NCBI RefSeq assembly: GCF_010550245.1
Contig: NZ_JAAGLU010000029.1
Coordinates: 62,001 to 126,000, forward strand
DNA length: 64,000 bases
Reading direction: 5' to 3'
Source of the DNA: Streptomyces sp. SID12501
GTDB lineage: Bacteria > Actinomycetota > Actinomycetes > Streptomycetales > Streptomycetaceae
Position numbers and translations under genes: made by a program. Numbering within the stretch: the first letter of the stretch is position 1; every line of letters begins with the position of its first letter. Below are positions 15,463 through 24,294 of this stretch, piece by piece. The notes under the pieces were generated by a model. It did no database searches, had not been told where the DNA came from, and saw only the letters and a program-made list of their open reading frames with translations.

Positions 15463-16537
15463 GGCCCGCCTCCCAACCCAGGGACACCAGGCCCCCGTAG
15501 CGGCCGGAGCGGCGGTCCGAGAAGGCGGTCCCGTCCACCTGCTCGACCATGCGGCGGGCGGCGGCCTCCACCTGCCGCCCGGAGTCGGTGCGCAGATACT
15601 CCGTCACCCCGCGCTCGGCCTCGGCGTCGCCGGACAGCGCGACGCAGTTGCCGCACATGCCCTTGTCGCACGGTCCGTCCGAGAACCGGCTCGCCACAAA
15701 GCTCGGTCCGAGCACGCGCAGCGCCCGGAACAGCTCCCGGCGCAGGAACTCCTCGCGCAGCTCGGCCCACGACTGGCGGGACGCGTGACCGAGGATCAGG
15801 TGCTCCGGCATGCGCCGCTCCACCAGGTCCTGGTTGCAGCAGGCGTACACGGTGCCGTCGTAGGTGACCAGCGGCCAGGTGATCCGGTCGCACGGGTCGA
15901 CGGGCGCGACCGGGACGCCGGAGGTGGGCGTGGCAGTCAGCCCGCCGAGCTGGCGGCCACGGCCGATCGGACTCAAGGTGCCCACCAGGATGGGCACTTG
16001 GTCGTCGAACTCACGGCGCACATCGTCGATCAGGCCCTGGAGGTAGGGATCGTCGTCCCCGCGCCCGGTGAGCTGGAAGCTGACCTGCGGCACCAGTTGG
16101 CGTATGCGGTGCATCGCCCGGAAGACGTCGGCCCGGCCCACCTCGCGTTCGTGGAACTCGTCGAGGCTGGCCGCGAAGTGGTCCACCTCGCGGATCGCCG
16201 CGGACACCGGGGCCGGTAGCCGCCGGTTCTCCCGGGCGAACCACATGCCCGACAGCACGTACGAACGGGAACCCACGGACCGGGCGGTGCGCGCCAGGTC
16301 GGCGACGAGCGCGGCCCGCAGCAGCGCCTCACCGCCGGACATCAGCAGAAGGTCCGGGCGGGTCTCGCGGTCGAAGGACTCCACGAGCCGGCGGAACGGT
16401 GTCTCGGGATGCTGTTCGCTGGTGCTGGAGGAGTCGGTGGAGCAGTGGGCGCACGACAACGGGCAGCGGCGGGTCAGGGCCAGATAGAGGCCGGCGGCGG
16501 GCTTGTTGCGGATGGCGCCGATTTCCAGCAGGTGCAC
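15437..16537 (-). CDS. Radical SAM protein with SPASM-like C terminus (first of pair)
   Basis: 366 residues, GTG start with AAGGGG upstream, 5 bp after the GAF gene. Cys25, Cys29 and Cys32 (RRCPLSCAHCSTD) are the cluster motif; MSGGEALLR is the SAM-binding GGE element. The C-terminal cysteines (DPCDRITW, YACCNQDL, PCDKGMCGNC) suggest one or two auxiliary iron-sulphur clusters, as in peptide-modifying SPASM enzymes. It shares layout with the next gene (similar CPxxCAHC and CCN motifs), so the two may be ancient duplicates acting together as a heterodimer. A role in maturing the peptide encoded at 12165-12362 is inferred from the operon. Confidence 0.83.
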   Translation of the reverse strand: MHLLEIGAIRNKPAAGLYLALTRRCPLSCAHCSTDSSSTSEQHPETPFRRLVESFDRETRPDLLLMSGGEALLRAALVADLARTARSVGSRSYVLSGMWFARENRRLPAPVSAAIREVDHFAASLDEFHEREVGRADVFRAMHRIRQLVPQVSFQLTGRGDDDPYLQGLIDDVRREFDDQVPILVGTLSPIGRGRQLGGLTATPTSGVPVAPVDPCDRITWPLVTYDGTVYACCNQDLVERRMPEHLILGHASRQSWAELREEFLRRELFRALRVLGPSFVASRFSDGPCDKGMCGNCVALSGDAEAERGVTEYLRTDSGRQVEAAARRMVEQVDGTAFSDRRSGRYGGLVSLGWEAGREQPSYAR

Positions 16538-16541
16538 GGGA

Positions 16542-17174
16542 TCACCCCCTTCTCGATGACAGGGCGCTGGCGATCTCCTCGAGCGAGGCGAGCGTCCGCG
16601 CGGCGTTCGGGTCGTCGGTGCTGGCCAGGTCCGCGACCAGGGTGGTCAGCCGTTCGGCGGCTGCCGCATGCCGTCCGGCGGGGCCGGGCAGCGGGCCCGC
16701 CAGCGCCAGGGCCGCCGCGCACTGCCGCGCCAGCTCCGAGACCAGCTCCAGGCCGGCGGTCGTGCCGCGCGGGCCGAGCACCGGGTCGAGCACCTCCAGT
16801 ACGCCGAAGACGGACCCGCCGGTGTCCAGCGGCGCGGCGATGATGGCCTTCGGTATCCGGCCGGTGGAGGCCGCGAAGTCCCGGTTGAACTGCGAGTGGT
16901 TGTCGAGGTCGTCGGCGATCACCGCCTCCCCGCTCTGGAAGACCCACCCGGCTATGCCGCTGTAGTCGGGGATGGTCCAGCCCACCAGGCTGTCCTCCCG
17001 GGCTTCGGAGATCGCCTCCAGGACGAGTGCCTCGCCCGCCGCGTCGTGCAGGAAGACCGACGAGGCGGGAGCGCTGAAGATCAGTCGGGCCAGCCGTACG
17101 GTCGAGCGCAACACCTCGTCGCGCCGCGACAACGGACGGCCGCTGAGGGGGGCGTCATACGCCGGGTTCGTCAT
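16542..17174 (-). CDS. GAF domain protein
   Basis: 210 residues. A single GAF domain covers roughly residues 15-160, with the conserved run YSGIAGWVFQSGEAVIADDL and the segment AIIAAPLDTGGSVFGVLEVLDP. The tail is helical (LVSELARQCAAALALAG). No kinase, HTH or output domain is attached, so it may be a stand-alone sensor or a partner for another protein. It starts 20 bp inside the upstream protease gene and ends 5 bp before the first radical SAM gene, so it belongs to the operon. GAF proteins are unusual members of peptide clusters; a redox or small-molecule sensing role is only a guess. Confidence 0.8.
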   Translation of the reverse strand: MTNPAYDAPLSGRPLSRRDEVLRSTVRLARLIFSAPASSVFLHDAAGEALVLEAISEAREDSLVGWTIPDYSGIAGWVFQSGEAVIADDLDNHSQFNRDFAASTGRIPKAIIAAPLDTGGSVFGVLEVLDPVLGPRGTTAGLELVSELARQCAAALALAGPLPGPAGRHAAAAERLTTLVADLASTDDPNAARTLASLEEIASALSSRRG

Positions 17175-18150
17175 GACCGGCTCCTTCGGCGGATGGGGCG
17201 GATGGGGCGGATGGGGTGGAGACGGAGGATGGAGCGGGTACGCCGGAAGCGGTGACAGGGATGACAGGGATGACAGGGGTGGGGGCTCGGGGTGGGCCGG
17301 ACGTGTCGGTGAGGTTGTCCGAGAGGGCGGCGAGAACGTGCTTGACCTCGCTCACCGGAAGATGCGGATGCTTTCCGAGGATGCGGGCCACGAATCCGGT
17401 GACATGCGGGGTCGCGAAACTGTTCCCGGAGAGGATCGAACGGCCGCCGCCCACCCAGGGGACCTCGATTCCGACACCGGCCGCGAAGAATTCGACCGGG
17501 GGCTGCGGACTGACCTCGATGCGCTCCGCGTCGGCGATCTCGTGCGAGCCGACGGAAATCACCGAGGGAAAGACCCAGGGATAGCTGCGGACCGGGCTGT
17601 TGTGCGCCGAGGCCACGATCGCCACCCGGTTGAAGTACGCCTCGTCCGCGATGTCGTGCAGCGAGGCCTTGAAGTCGCCCTTGCGTGAGGACAGACTGAG
17701 GTTGACGACATGGAAGCGCTCCGCCACCGCCCAGCGCAGTGCCGCCAGCAGCGCGTTGCCGTCGCCCGCCAGGCGCGGCCCCAGGATCCGTACGCTGGTC
17801 AGGCTCACGTCCGGCGCGATCCGCCGGATGATCGCCGCGCACGCGGTGCCGTGACCGGCGGCGTCGCCCTCGTCGTCCGGGACGATCCGGTAGCTCGGCC
17901 GGCCGTCGCCCGCGGCGTCCTGCTCGACGCGTTCCACCGCGTACGACCCCTCCAGGGGACCGATCTCGGGATGATCCGGCGTGACTCCGCTGTCGATGAC
18001 GCAGACCCGGACCCCCGCACCGCGCGACCCACCCCAGGCCCATTCCCGGTCCACCGCCGTGGAGGCCGCGACGAACGACCGGTCGACGAGTTCCCCGGCG
18101 TTCATGTGGGCGAACCGGATCGTTGCTCGACGAAACGCTGTAGTGGTCAA
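17155..18150 (-). CDS. Subtilisin-family (S8) serine protease
   Basis: 331 residues from a TTG start at 18150, chosen because GGAAGG lies five nt upstream; an ATG at 18105 is the alternative. The catalytic triad is Asp53 (CVIDSG), His100 (GHGTACAA) and Ser244 (SGNSFATPHV), with the oxyanion Asn184 in ASAHNS. No signal peptide is evident, so it probably acts in the cytoplasm. The C-terminal 40 residues are low-complexity (PVIPVIPVT and SAPSAPSA), encoded by short tandem repeats, and overlap the next gene. As the first gene of the peptide operon it is the likely leader peptidase, an inference from position. Confidence 0.85.
   Translation of the reverse strand: MTTTAFRRATIRFAHMNAGELVDRSFVAASTAVDREWAWGGSRGAGVRVCVIDSGVTPDHPEIGPLEGSYAVERVEQDAAGDGRPSYRIVPDDEGDAAGHGTACAAIIRRIAPDVSLTSVRILGPRLAGDGNALLAALRWAVAERFHVVNLSLSSRKGDFKASLHDIADEAYFNRVAIVASAHNSPVRSYPWVFPSVISVGSHEIADAERIEVSPQPPVEFFAAGVGIEVPWVGGGRSILSGNSFATPHVTGFVARILGKHPHLPVSEVKHVLAALSDNLTDTSGPPRAPTPVIPVIPVTASGVPAPSSVSTPSAPSAPSAEGAGHDEPGV
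17191..17283. repeat. Two short tandem repeats in the protease 3' end
   Basis: Bases 17191-17219 repeat the 9-mer GGATGGGGC and bases 17253-17283 repeat the 9-mer GATGACAGG, each about three times. They encode Ser-Ala-Pro and Val-Ile-Pro repeats in the tail of the subtilisin-like protein. In-frame, they allow length changes without loss of the reading frame. Confidence 0.6.
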
Positions 18151-18842
18151 TGGGGCCTTCCGGTCACTGGTGGCCTCTCGGATGGCGCGATGCCGAACCG
18201 TCGGACTGCCGGACCGTCCCGCTGTCGAACAGCTGAGCGGCGCCCGCGGACCGATTCTGTACGAGGTCCCCGGCCCCCGGACATCCCAGTTGTCTGCGGT
18301 GCTTTCCGGTCGGAACTGCCCCTCGCGACACGGAAACTGACAGTTCTCTGCGCTGTCGGCCGGATTGTGCGGGGAGAGGGGGCGGCCCGCCGTGGGAGGG
18401 AACTCGACCATCTCGCGGGAGAGTTCATGGACAGGGCGGGAGACTTCCGGGCCACCCCGGAACACCTCGGTCCCGGTCCCGTCGATCACCGTCGCGGTGG
18501 AGGGCCGCGCGCGATACCGGCGGCCGGTTCGGAGGGAGTGGGCGGCGGTGGATCGGTCCGCGGGGTGGCGGGTTGTGCGGGTGGCGCGGAGGGTGGCGTC
18601 AGGGCGCGGCGCCAGGCCGGCTTCCGTCCGTTCTTCGAGGCTTGGCGGGCACCTCGCTCGGACATCGCGGCGGACTCGCGTCCCGACGGTTGCCGAACAT
18701 GCGTTCAGGTGCGGCTTGGTGGATCACGGAGCAGGACAGGCGGGTCGAATGGCACCCACCCCGCGTCCGGGCGAGCTCCCGGTCGGGGTCCGGCAGGAAT
18801 TGCGGACCGAAACTGTCCGCAAGTGGAGCTAGCGTGCGGCAC
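18151..18842. promoter_or_regulatory. Divergent upstream region with direct and inverted repeats
   Basis: About 690 bp without a convincing gene. It must hold the promoter of the peptide operon (minus strand) and of the winged-helix gene (plus strand). Two 15-mers, CAGTTGTCTGCGGTG at 18287 and CAGTTCTCTGCGCTG at 18341, are near-identical and 54 bp apart, upstream of the operon. The inverted repeat TTGCGGAC / GTCCGCAA at 18799-18821 (7-bp spacer) precedes the winged-helix gene. No clear -10 and -35 pair was found. The repeats are candidate regulator sites. Confidence 0.45.
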
Positions 18843-20081
18843 ATGCAGAACACGGCGAAGCGGAACACGGCGACGACGACCTCGGAGAAGGTGACTTCGG
18901 CGACGACAACCCCGGCAACCGCCCCGGCGGCGAGCCCCGGGCCGGCCTCGACCACTGCCCGCGCGCGCACCGCGGCGGCCCCCGTCCTCGGCCCCCGCGC
19001 CCTCAACCGCGCCACTCTCGCCCGGCAGCTGCTCCTCACCCGGTCGCCGATGTCCGCCAAGGACGCCCTCGCTCACCTACTCGGTCTCCAGGCGCAGAAC
19101 GTGAAGCCCCCGTACTACGCCCTCGCCGCCCGCCTCGACGGGTTCGACCCCGAGGAGCTGTCCCGGCTCATGGCCGACCGCGAGGCCGTTCGCATCGTCA
19201 CCATGCGCTCGACGATCCACACCCACACCGCCGACGACTGCCTCACCCTGCGCCCGCTGGTCCAGCCCGCCCGGGACCGCGAACTCACCTACTTCCGCAA
19301 GGGACTTGTAGGAGTCGACCTCGACCGGCTCACCGACCTCGCGCGTGATCTCGTCGAGGCCGAGCCGCGCACGATGAAGCAGCTGCGCGAGGCGCTCCTC
19401 GTCGAGTGGCCGGACGCCGATCCGCAGTCCCTGTCCGTCGCGGCCCGCTGCCGGCTCCCGCTGGTCCAGGTCACCCCGCGCGGCCTGTGGGGCCGCAGTG
19501 GCCAGGTCGCGCTCACCACCGCCGGACACTGGCTCGGCCGACCGGCCCAGGAGGCGCCCGTGCACGAGACCTCGGCCCTGGACACGACCGTGCTCCGCTA
19601 CCTCGCCGCGTTCGGCCCCGCCTCCGTGAAGGACATGCAGACCTGGGCCGGTCTGACCCGGCTGCGCGACGCCTTCGAACGCCTCCGCCCGCAACTGCTC
19701 ACCTTCCGGGACGAGCACGGCACCGAGCTCTTCGACCTCCCCGACGCTCCCCGCCCCGACCCGGACACCCCGGCACCGCCGCGCTTCCTGCCCGAGTTCG
19801 ACAACCTGCTCCTCTCGCACGCCGACCGCACCCGCGTCGTCCCCACCGACCTCAAGGGCCGTACCTGGACGGGTAATCAGGCGCACCGCGTCCTGCTCGT
19901 CGACGGTTTCCTCGCCGGACTGTGGCACGTCGAGGAGCGCACGCTCACTGTCGAACCGTTCGGCAGGCTCACGAAGGACCAGCGGGCGGCGGTGGTCGAA
20001 GAGGCCGAGCGGATGCTCGTGACGCTGCACGGGGGAGCGCCGTACGACATCCGGTTCGGTACCGTCGTACGCGAACGGTAA
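18843..20081 (+). CDS. Winged-helix DNA-binding domain protein (HTH_42 family)
   Basis: 412 residues from ATG 18843, though the conserved part starts only at about residue 50 (LGPRALNRATLARQLLL) after a Thr/Ala-rich stretch. The ribosome binding site is poor, so the start may be elsewhere or the mRNA leaderless. The body matches the winged-helix family related to the YcaQ/AlkX DNA glycosylases: LGLQAQNVKPPYYALAARL, then STIHTHTADD, FLPEFDNLLLSHADR and the closing VDGFLAGLWHVE. The glycosylase members unhook crosslinked or alkylated bases, and QxQ-type motifs are important there (LQAQN here). Neighbour of the peptide cluster but oppositely transcribed; a relation is not evident. Confidence 0.8.
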   Translation: MQNTAKRNTATTTSEKVTSATTTPATAPAASPGPASTTARARTAAAPVLGPRALNRATLARQLLLTRSPMSAKDALAHLLGLQAQNVKPPYYALAARLDGFDPEELSRLMADREAVRIVTMRSTIHTHTADDCLTLRPLVQPARDRELTYFRKGLVGVDLDRLTDLARDLVEAEPRTMKQLREALLVEWPDADPQSLSVAARCRLPLVQVTPRGLWGRSGQVALTTAGHWLGRPAQEAPVHETSALDTTVLRYLAAFGPASVKDMQTWAGLTRLRDAFERLRPQLLTFRDEHGTELFDLPDAPRPDPDTPAPPRFLPEFDNLLLSHADRTRVVPTDLKGRTWTGNQAHRVLLVDGFLAGLWHVEERTLTVEPFGRLTKDQRAAVVEEAERMLVTLHGGAPYDIRFGTVVRER

Positions 20082-20101
20082 CGGGAGCGGGAACGTGGAT
20101 A

Positions 20102-20143
20102 GGGGGCGCTGCGGACCGCTCGTGGCCGGTCCGCAACGCCCCC
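20102..20143. terminator. Convergent terminator hairpin
   Basis: Arms 20102-20118 and 20127-20143 pair over 17 positions with one mismatch, around an 8-nt loop. It lies between the winged-helix gene and the trypsin gene, whose 3' ends face each other, and may serve both. Confidence 0.65.
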
Positions 20144-20228
20144 TGGCATTCACCTGAGGGATACTCAGGAGACTGTGGTGGCAGGGCCCTTGCCGCCGCA
20201 GGGGCCCGTGGTGACTACCTGCCAGGTG

Positions 20229-21017
20229 TTACGACGCGACCTGCGTCGCCACCAGGCTCGAGAAGGTGGTCAGCCGGGTGTAGACCCCGGGGTAGCCGGC
20301 CTCGGCACAGCCCTCACCCCAGGAAGTAATACCTGCCAGGACGCCGCCTATCATCAGCGGGCCGCCGCTGTCGCCCTGGCAGGTGTCAACGCCACCGGAT
20401 GTGTATCCGGCGCAGACCATGTCGCTCGCGATGTAGCTGGAGCCGTAGGCGGTGGTGCAGGTGGCGTTGGAGACGGTCGGGACCGTCGCCGTGCGCAGCT
20501 GGTTGGAGGAGCTGCCGCTCGAAGAGGTGGTGCCCCAGCCGATGATGCGGGCGGTGGTGCCGGCCGCGTACACACTGGTCTGGGACGAGGTGACGTACGA
20601 CGCCGTGGTGTACGGCATCGAGGTCGCGAGGGTCAGCACGGCCACGTCGTCGCCGTTGGTGGCGTCGGTGTAGCTCGGGTGGATCCAGATCTTGGTGACC
20701 TTGCTGACGGTGCCGTTGGTGCCGTTGCGGTAGGTACGGCCGCCGACGACTCTGACGCTGCTCGTCGTCTCGCCGACCATACAGTGGGCCGCGGTCACGA
20801 CCTTGGTGGCCGAGACGAGGGTGCCACCGCAGAACTGGTTCTGCGAGGCGTCCGTGATCTGCATGACGTACGGGTACGTTGCCGCGGTGGTCGTGGAACC
20901 TCCCACGATGGGCTGGGGCGCGGCGACCGCGGGGGCGGCGATGAGCGCGGTCGATGCGGCGGCAGCGGTGGCCACCAGGACAGCGGCGGCCTTCTTGGCA
21001 CGGGCGAGCCCGAACAT
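20229..21017 (-). CDS. Secreted trypsin-like serine protease (S1A)
   Basis: 262 residues with a strong AGAGGAGAA ribosome binding site. A signal peptide (KK at residues 8-9, hydrophobic run to about 32, APAVAA cleavage-like site) is followed by a very short pro-segment PQP and the mature N terminus IVGG. The triad is His78 (TAAHC), Asp124 (GDDVAVL) and Ser217 (GDSGGP); Asp211, six residues before the Ser, sets trypsin specificity for Lys/Arg. Six cysteines fit three disulphides. It closely resembles the Streptomyces griseus trypsin group. Extracellular proteolysis is the expected role. It is transcribed alone, towards the terminator at 20102. Confidence 0.93.
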   Translation of the reverse strand: MFGLARAKKAAAVLVATAAAASTALIAAPAVAAPQPIVGGSTTTAATYPYVMQITDASQNQFCGGTLVSATKVVTAAHCMVGETTSSVRVVGGRTYRNGTNGTVSKVTKIWIHPSYTDATNGDDVAVLTLATSMPYTTASYVTSSQTSVYAAGTTARIIGWGTTSSSGSSSNQLRTATVPTVSNATCTTAYGSSYIASDMVCAGYTSGGVDTCQGDSGGPLMIGGVLAGITSWGEGCAEAGYPGVYTRLTTFSSLVATQVAS

Positions 21018-21281
21018 GGGTTCTCCTCTTGTGGGGATTGCCGGTGGGGGGACGCGCGGGTGTGGGGGGTTTCTGCACGGGGCGGTGGTGCTGCTCCGTG
21101 TGCCCGGCTAGCGGCACATCCACAAGGTAGGAGCCGGATAAGGCTCCGCCCAATGAGGGAACCCCCTAGGGGAGTCGGGGCAGGGAAAACCCTCGGTCGT
21201 ACGGGGTCGACGGCACGGTACGGTGAGAGCGCAAGGATGGAATCCGCGCAGGCGCACGACCGTACGGCGGGCGTACGGGCG

Positions 21282-24110
21282 TTACTTGGGGTGGCGTCCC
21301 GCCGCCAGCCTCACGATGTCCACCCGAGACCGGATACCCAGTTTCCGGTACACCCGGGTGAGCGTCGCCTCGACCGTCTTGACGCTGATGAACAGGCGTC
21401 CGGCGATCTCGCGGTTGGTCGCGCCCTCCATGACGAGCGCCGCGACCTGACGTTCCATCGCGGCGAGCCCGTCGAGCGCGGCGACCGCCTGCGGCTGCTG
21501 AACGAGCGGCTGCGGCGCGGGATTCGGCACGGTGGCCGCGTCAACCCTGCGCAGCCAGGGCAGCGCGCGGGAACGTCTGAACAGGCGTGCCGCCTCGTCG
21601 TACGACGTAGGGGCGGGCGTGGGTCCCGGCCCCGGTGGTCCGGTACGCAGCTCGGCCAGCGCGAGGGCGGCCCGCGCCTCCTCAAGTCCGTAGCCCAGCT
21701 TGGCGAGTCGGTCCTGCGCGGACGTCAACTGGGCCAGAGCCGCATCGCGTTCACCGCGCGCGGCGCGCACCAGTGCCTCCGACCGGTCGAGCACCGCGAG
21801 CACACTCTCGCGCCCCAGCCGCAGCGCGTGGGCGCGCGACACGTCGATGACCTCCTGCGCCTCGTCCAGCTCGCCGACGCGGACCAGCGCCTCCGCGAGG
21901 TCGCCTTGCCAGCGTCCGCGCGCCGGGTCGTCGACGCCGAGATCGTGCTCCAACTCCCTTGCCCGGCGCAGCGACTGCACCGCGCCCGGCGCGTCCCCGG
22001 CCACCAAGCGGGCGTATCCCAGGGCCGCTTGGGCCCGGGACAGGTACATCAGGTCGCCGTTCTCCTCGGCGTGCTCGACCGACTCCCGGGCCAGCGCGAG
22101 CGCCCGGTCCACGTCACCGCCGGACGCCTCCGCCAGCGCGGCGAGCATCCCGGAGGCGACCTCGCCGATGCCGGTGTCCCGGGCCAGCCGCAGGCTCTCC
22201 CGGGCCAGGTCGAGCGCCCGGCCGCAGTGCCCGCAGCGCAGTTCGGTCTCGGCGAGGCAGCGCAGGAAGTGCACCTCGCTCTCGACCGATCCGCGTCGGC
22301 GCACCTCGCGCAGCAGGGTGGTGATGGTGGCCCGCGCCTCGGGCAGCTGGTCGCTCATGATCAGCCAGCGGAACCGGGCCGAGCCGATGCCGTTGTGATG
22401 GACGGTCACCTTCGGGTCCTGGGGCTCCTTCAGGGCGCGCTTGATCGTCGCGGGTGCGTCCGGGTGGCCCATCAGAGTCTCGGTCTGGGCCTGGAAGGAG
22501 AGCGCCATCAGCTCCGTGTGCCGGTCGCCGCCCCGCTCGGCGAGTTCGGCCGCCCGCGCCGCCTCCTCACGGCACTCGGCGAAGTCGCCCTCCACGAGCA
22601 GTGCCCGCCAGGCCAGTTGGTAGTGGATCAGGGCGAGCAGTTGTGGGTCGTCGCCCGCGTCGGCCAGCGCCTGCGGGAAGACGGCGTCGACCTCCGTCAT
22701 GGCATGGCCCGCCGTGTCGATCACGATGATCCAGGCCCGCACCCGTTCCGCGGCCACCGTGCTCCGGGCGAGCACCTGGCGGGCGACGTCCCGCGCGAGG
22801 TCCAGCTCACCGGCGGTGATCGCGTCCTCGGCGGCCCGCAGCCGGTGCTCGTCGCGGTTCGGCACACTGTCGGCGGGGGCGTACCGGGCGGCGAGCAGCC
22901 CGAGCGAGGAGGCCACCGAAGGCGCTCCGCGGTCCCGGGCCAGCGCGGCGGCCTCGGCGAGCCGCACGGCCACCTCAGGATCCGTGCCCTCCGTCGCCAG
23001 GGCGAGATGCCGGGCCCGCTCGATGGGGTCGGACGCGGCCGTCGACAGCGCGGCGTGCGCGGCCCGGCGTTCCTGGGCGCTCGCCTCCGCGTACAGCGCG
23101 GCCGAGACGAGGGGATGCGCGAACCGTACGGCCGGACCCTCGGGCTCGGTCGCCAGCAGCCCGAGGGCGGCGGCCTGGGCGGTCTCCGCCTCCGCGTTCT
23201 CCCGGCCGGCCTCGTGCAGCAGGGCCAGGGTGGGACGGGCGCCGGCGCTCACCACGAGGAGGGTGCGGCGGGCGTCGTCCGACAGCATCTCCAGGCGGCT
23301 GAGGACCAGCGCGCGCAGCGAGGTCGGCACCGGCAGCGGCTCGCCCGGGCGCGGGGGAGCGGGGTTCTCGGCCAGGGCCCGGCCCAGTTCGAGGGCGTAC
23401 AGCGGGTTGCCGGCGCTGATGCGGTGGATCTCCCGCACGGTCGAACGCGGGAGGTCGTAGCCCCGGTGCTCGAGGAGCGCCTCCACCTGGGGGCGGGTCA
23501 GCGGGTTGACCCGGACCGCCAGGGTGTCGGGTGTGGACGCGCGTAGATAGCGGTCGTACTCCTGTCCGTCCGTCCGCCCCGCGAACAGCATCCGGATGGG
23601 GTCGTCGCCCAGGCGTCGGGCGGCGAAACCGAGGAGTTCGGTGCTCGCGGTGTCCAGCCACTGGAGGTCGTCGGCGACGACGAGGACGGGGCCCTTGGCG
23701 GCCAGTGCGCGCAGCGCGGACAGCACGGCCAGCCGCAGCGCGAGTCCGTCACGCTGGAGCGTGGACTCGCCGCGGCCGGTGAGCGCCGCCTCCAGGGCGA
23801 CACGCTGGGCGACGGGCAACTGTGCGGACACCTCGTCCAGCGCCAGGCCGAGAAGATCGGCGAGAGCGAGGAAGGGGAGATGGGATTCGGACTCGGTGGC
23901 GGAGCAACGCAACACGGTCCGTGCCGATTCGCCGTATTCCGCGGCCAATGTCCGCAGGACGGTGGACTTTCCTATTCCTGCCGTTCCGTGCAGTAGTACG
24001 CTGCCGCCGCGCGAAAGCTGCTCGCGCGCCGCGATGAGCGCCTCGTCCCGGCCTATGAGCAGGTCGGAGCGGCATCGGCCAGACTCCTGGAAGTCCCGTC
24101 GCACGGTCAC
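21282..24110 (-). CDS. Large ATPase (LAL) LuxR-family regulator
   Basis: 942 residues. A P-loop HGTAGIGKST is at residues 41-50 and Walker B is VLVVADDLQWLD. The middle is rich in helical repeats, and a C-terminal LuxR helix-turn-helix closes the protein (ERQVAALVMEGATNREIAGRL, with ISVKTVEATLTRVYRKLG as the recognition region; read as two segments). GTG 24110 has AGGAGG six nt upstream; a TTG ten codons earlier is rejected. Proteins of this type typically activate secondary-metabolite or uptake genes. Neither neighbour suggests a target: the trypsin gene lies downstream on the same strand and another LuxR gene upstream. Confidence 0.88.
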   Translation of the reverse strand: MTVRRDFQESGRCRSDLLIGRDEALIAAREQLSRGGSVLLHGTAGIGKSTVLRTLAAEYGESARTVLRCSATESESHLPFLALADLLGLALDEVSAQLPVAQRVALEAALTGRGESTLQRDGLALRLAVLSALRALAAKGPVLVVADDLQWLDTASTELLGFAARRLGDDPIRMLFAGRTDGQEYDRYLRASTPDTLAVRVNPLTRPQVEALLEHRGYDLPRSTVREIHRISAGNPLYALELGRALAENPAPPRPGEPLPVPTSLRALVLSRLEMLSDDARRTLLVVSAGARPTLALLHEAGRENAEAETAQAAALGLLATEPEGPAVRFAHPLVSAALYAEASAQERRAAHAALSTAASDPIERARHLALATEGTDPEVAVRLAEAAALARDRGAPSVASSLGLLAARYAPADSVPNRDEHRLRAAEDAITAGELDLARDVARQVLARSTVAAERVRAWIIVIDTAGHAMTEVDAVFPQALADAGDDPQLLALIHYQLAWRALLVEGDFAECREEAARAAELAERGGDRHTELMALSFQAQTETLMGHPDAPATIKRALKEPQDPKVTVHHNGIGSARFRWLIMSDQLPEARATITTLLREVRRRGSVESEVHFLRCLAETELRCGHCGRALDLARESLRLARDTGIGEVASGMLAALAEASGGDVDRALALARESVEHAEENGDLMYLSRAQAALGYARLVAGDAPGAVQSLRRARELEHDLGVDDPARGRWQGDLAEALVRVGELDEAQEVIDVSRAHALRLGRESVLAVLDRSEALVRAARGERDAALAQLTSAQDRLAKLGYGLEEARAALALAELRTGPPGPGPTPAPTSYDEAARLFRRSRALPWLRRVDAATVPNPAPQPLVQQPQAVAALDGLAAMERQVAALVMEGATNREIAGRLFISVKTVEATLTRVYRKLGIRSRVDIVRLAAGRHPK

Positions 24111-24294
24111 CGCTCCCCTCCTGTGTCGTGTGTGGCCCAATATTAGGCAACAGATCTTTGAATTTCGGACCGGCGCCCGGGTGAGCCAAATAACAGGACG
24201 GTTGAGGCATCGGAAAATTCAAGTCACATGTGAGTGAATACGCCGTATACGTGTGCGGAGCGTGACGACGGAATCGGTCGGGGCCGACGGATTC

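Noticed and set aside
18151..18489. Upstream extension of the subtilisin-like protease to an ATG at 18489
   Set aside because: The extra 113 residues have no family similarity and no ribosome binding site; GGAAGG before TTG 18150 explains the start better.
20229..23546. A long plus-strand open frame covering the trypsin and LuxR genes
   Set aside because: It is antisense to two clearly identified minus-strand genes; its product is Gly/Arg-rich with no domain.
24158..24222. TTGAATTT / AAATTCAA inverted repeat between two LuxR genes
   Set aside because: Only 8 bp with a 49-bp spacer in a locally AT-richer stretch; too weak to call an operator.
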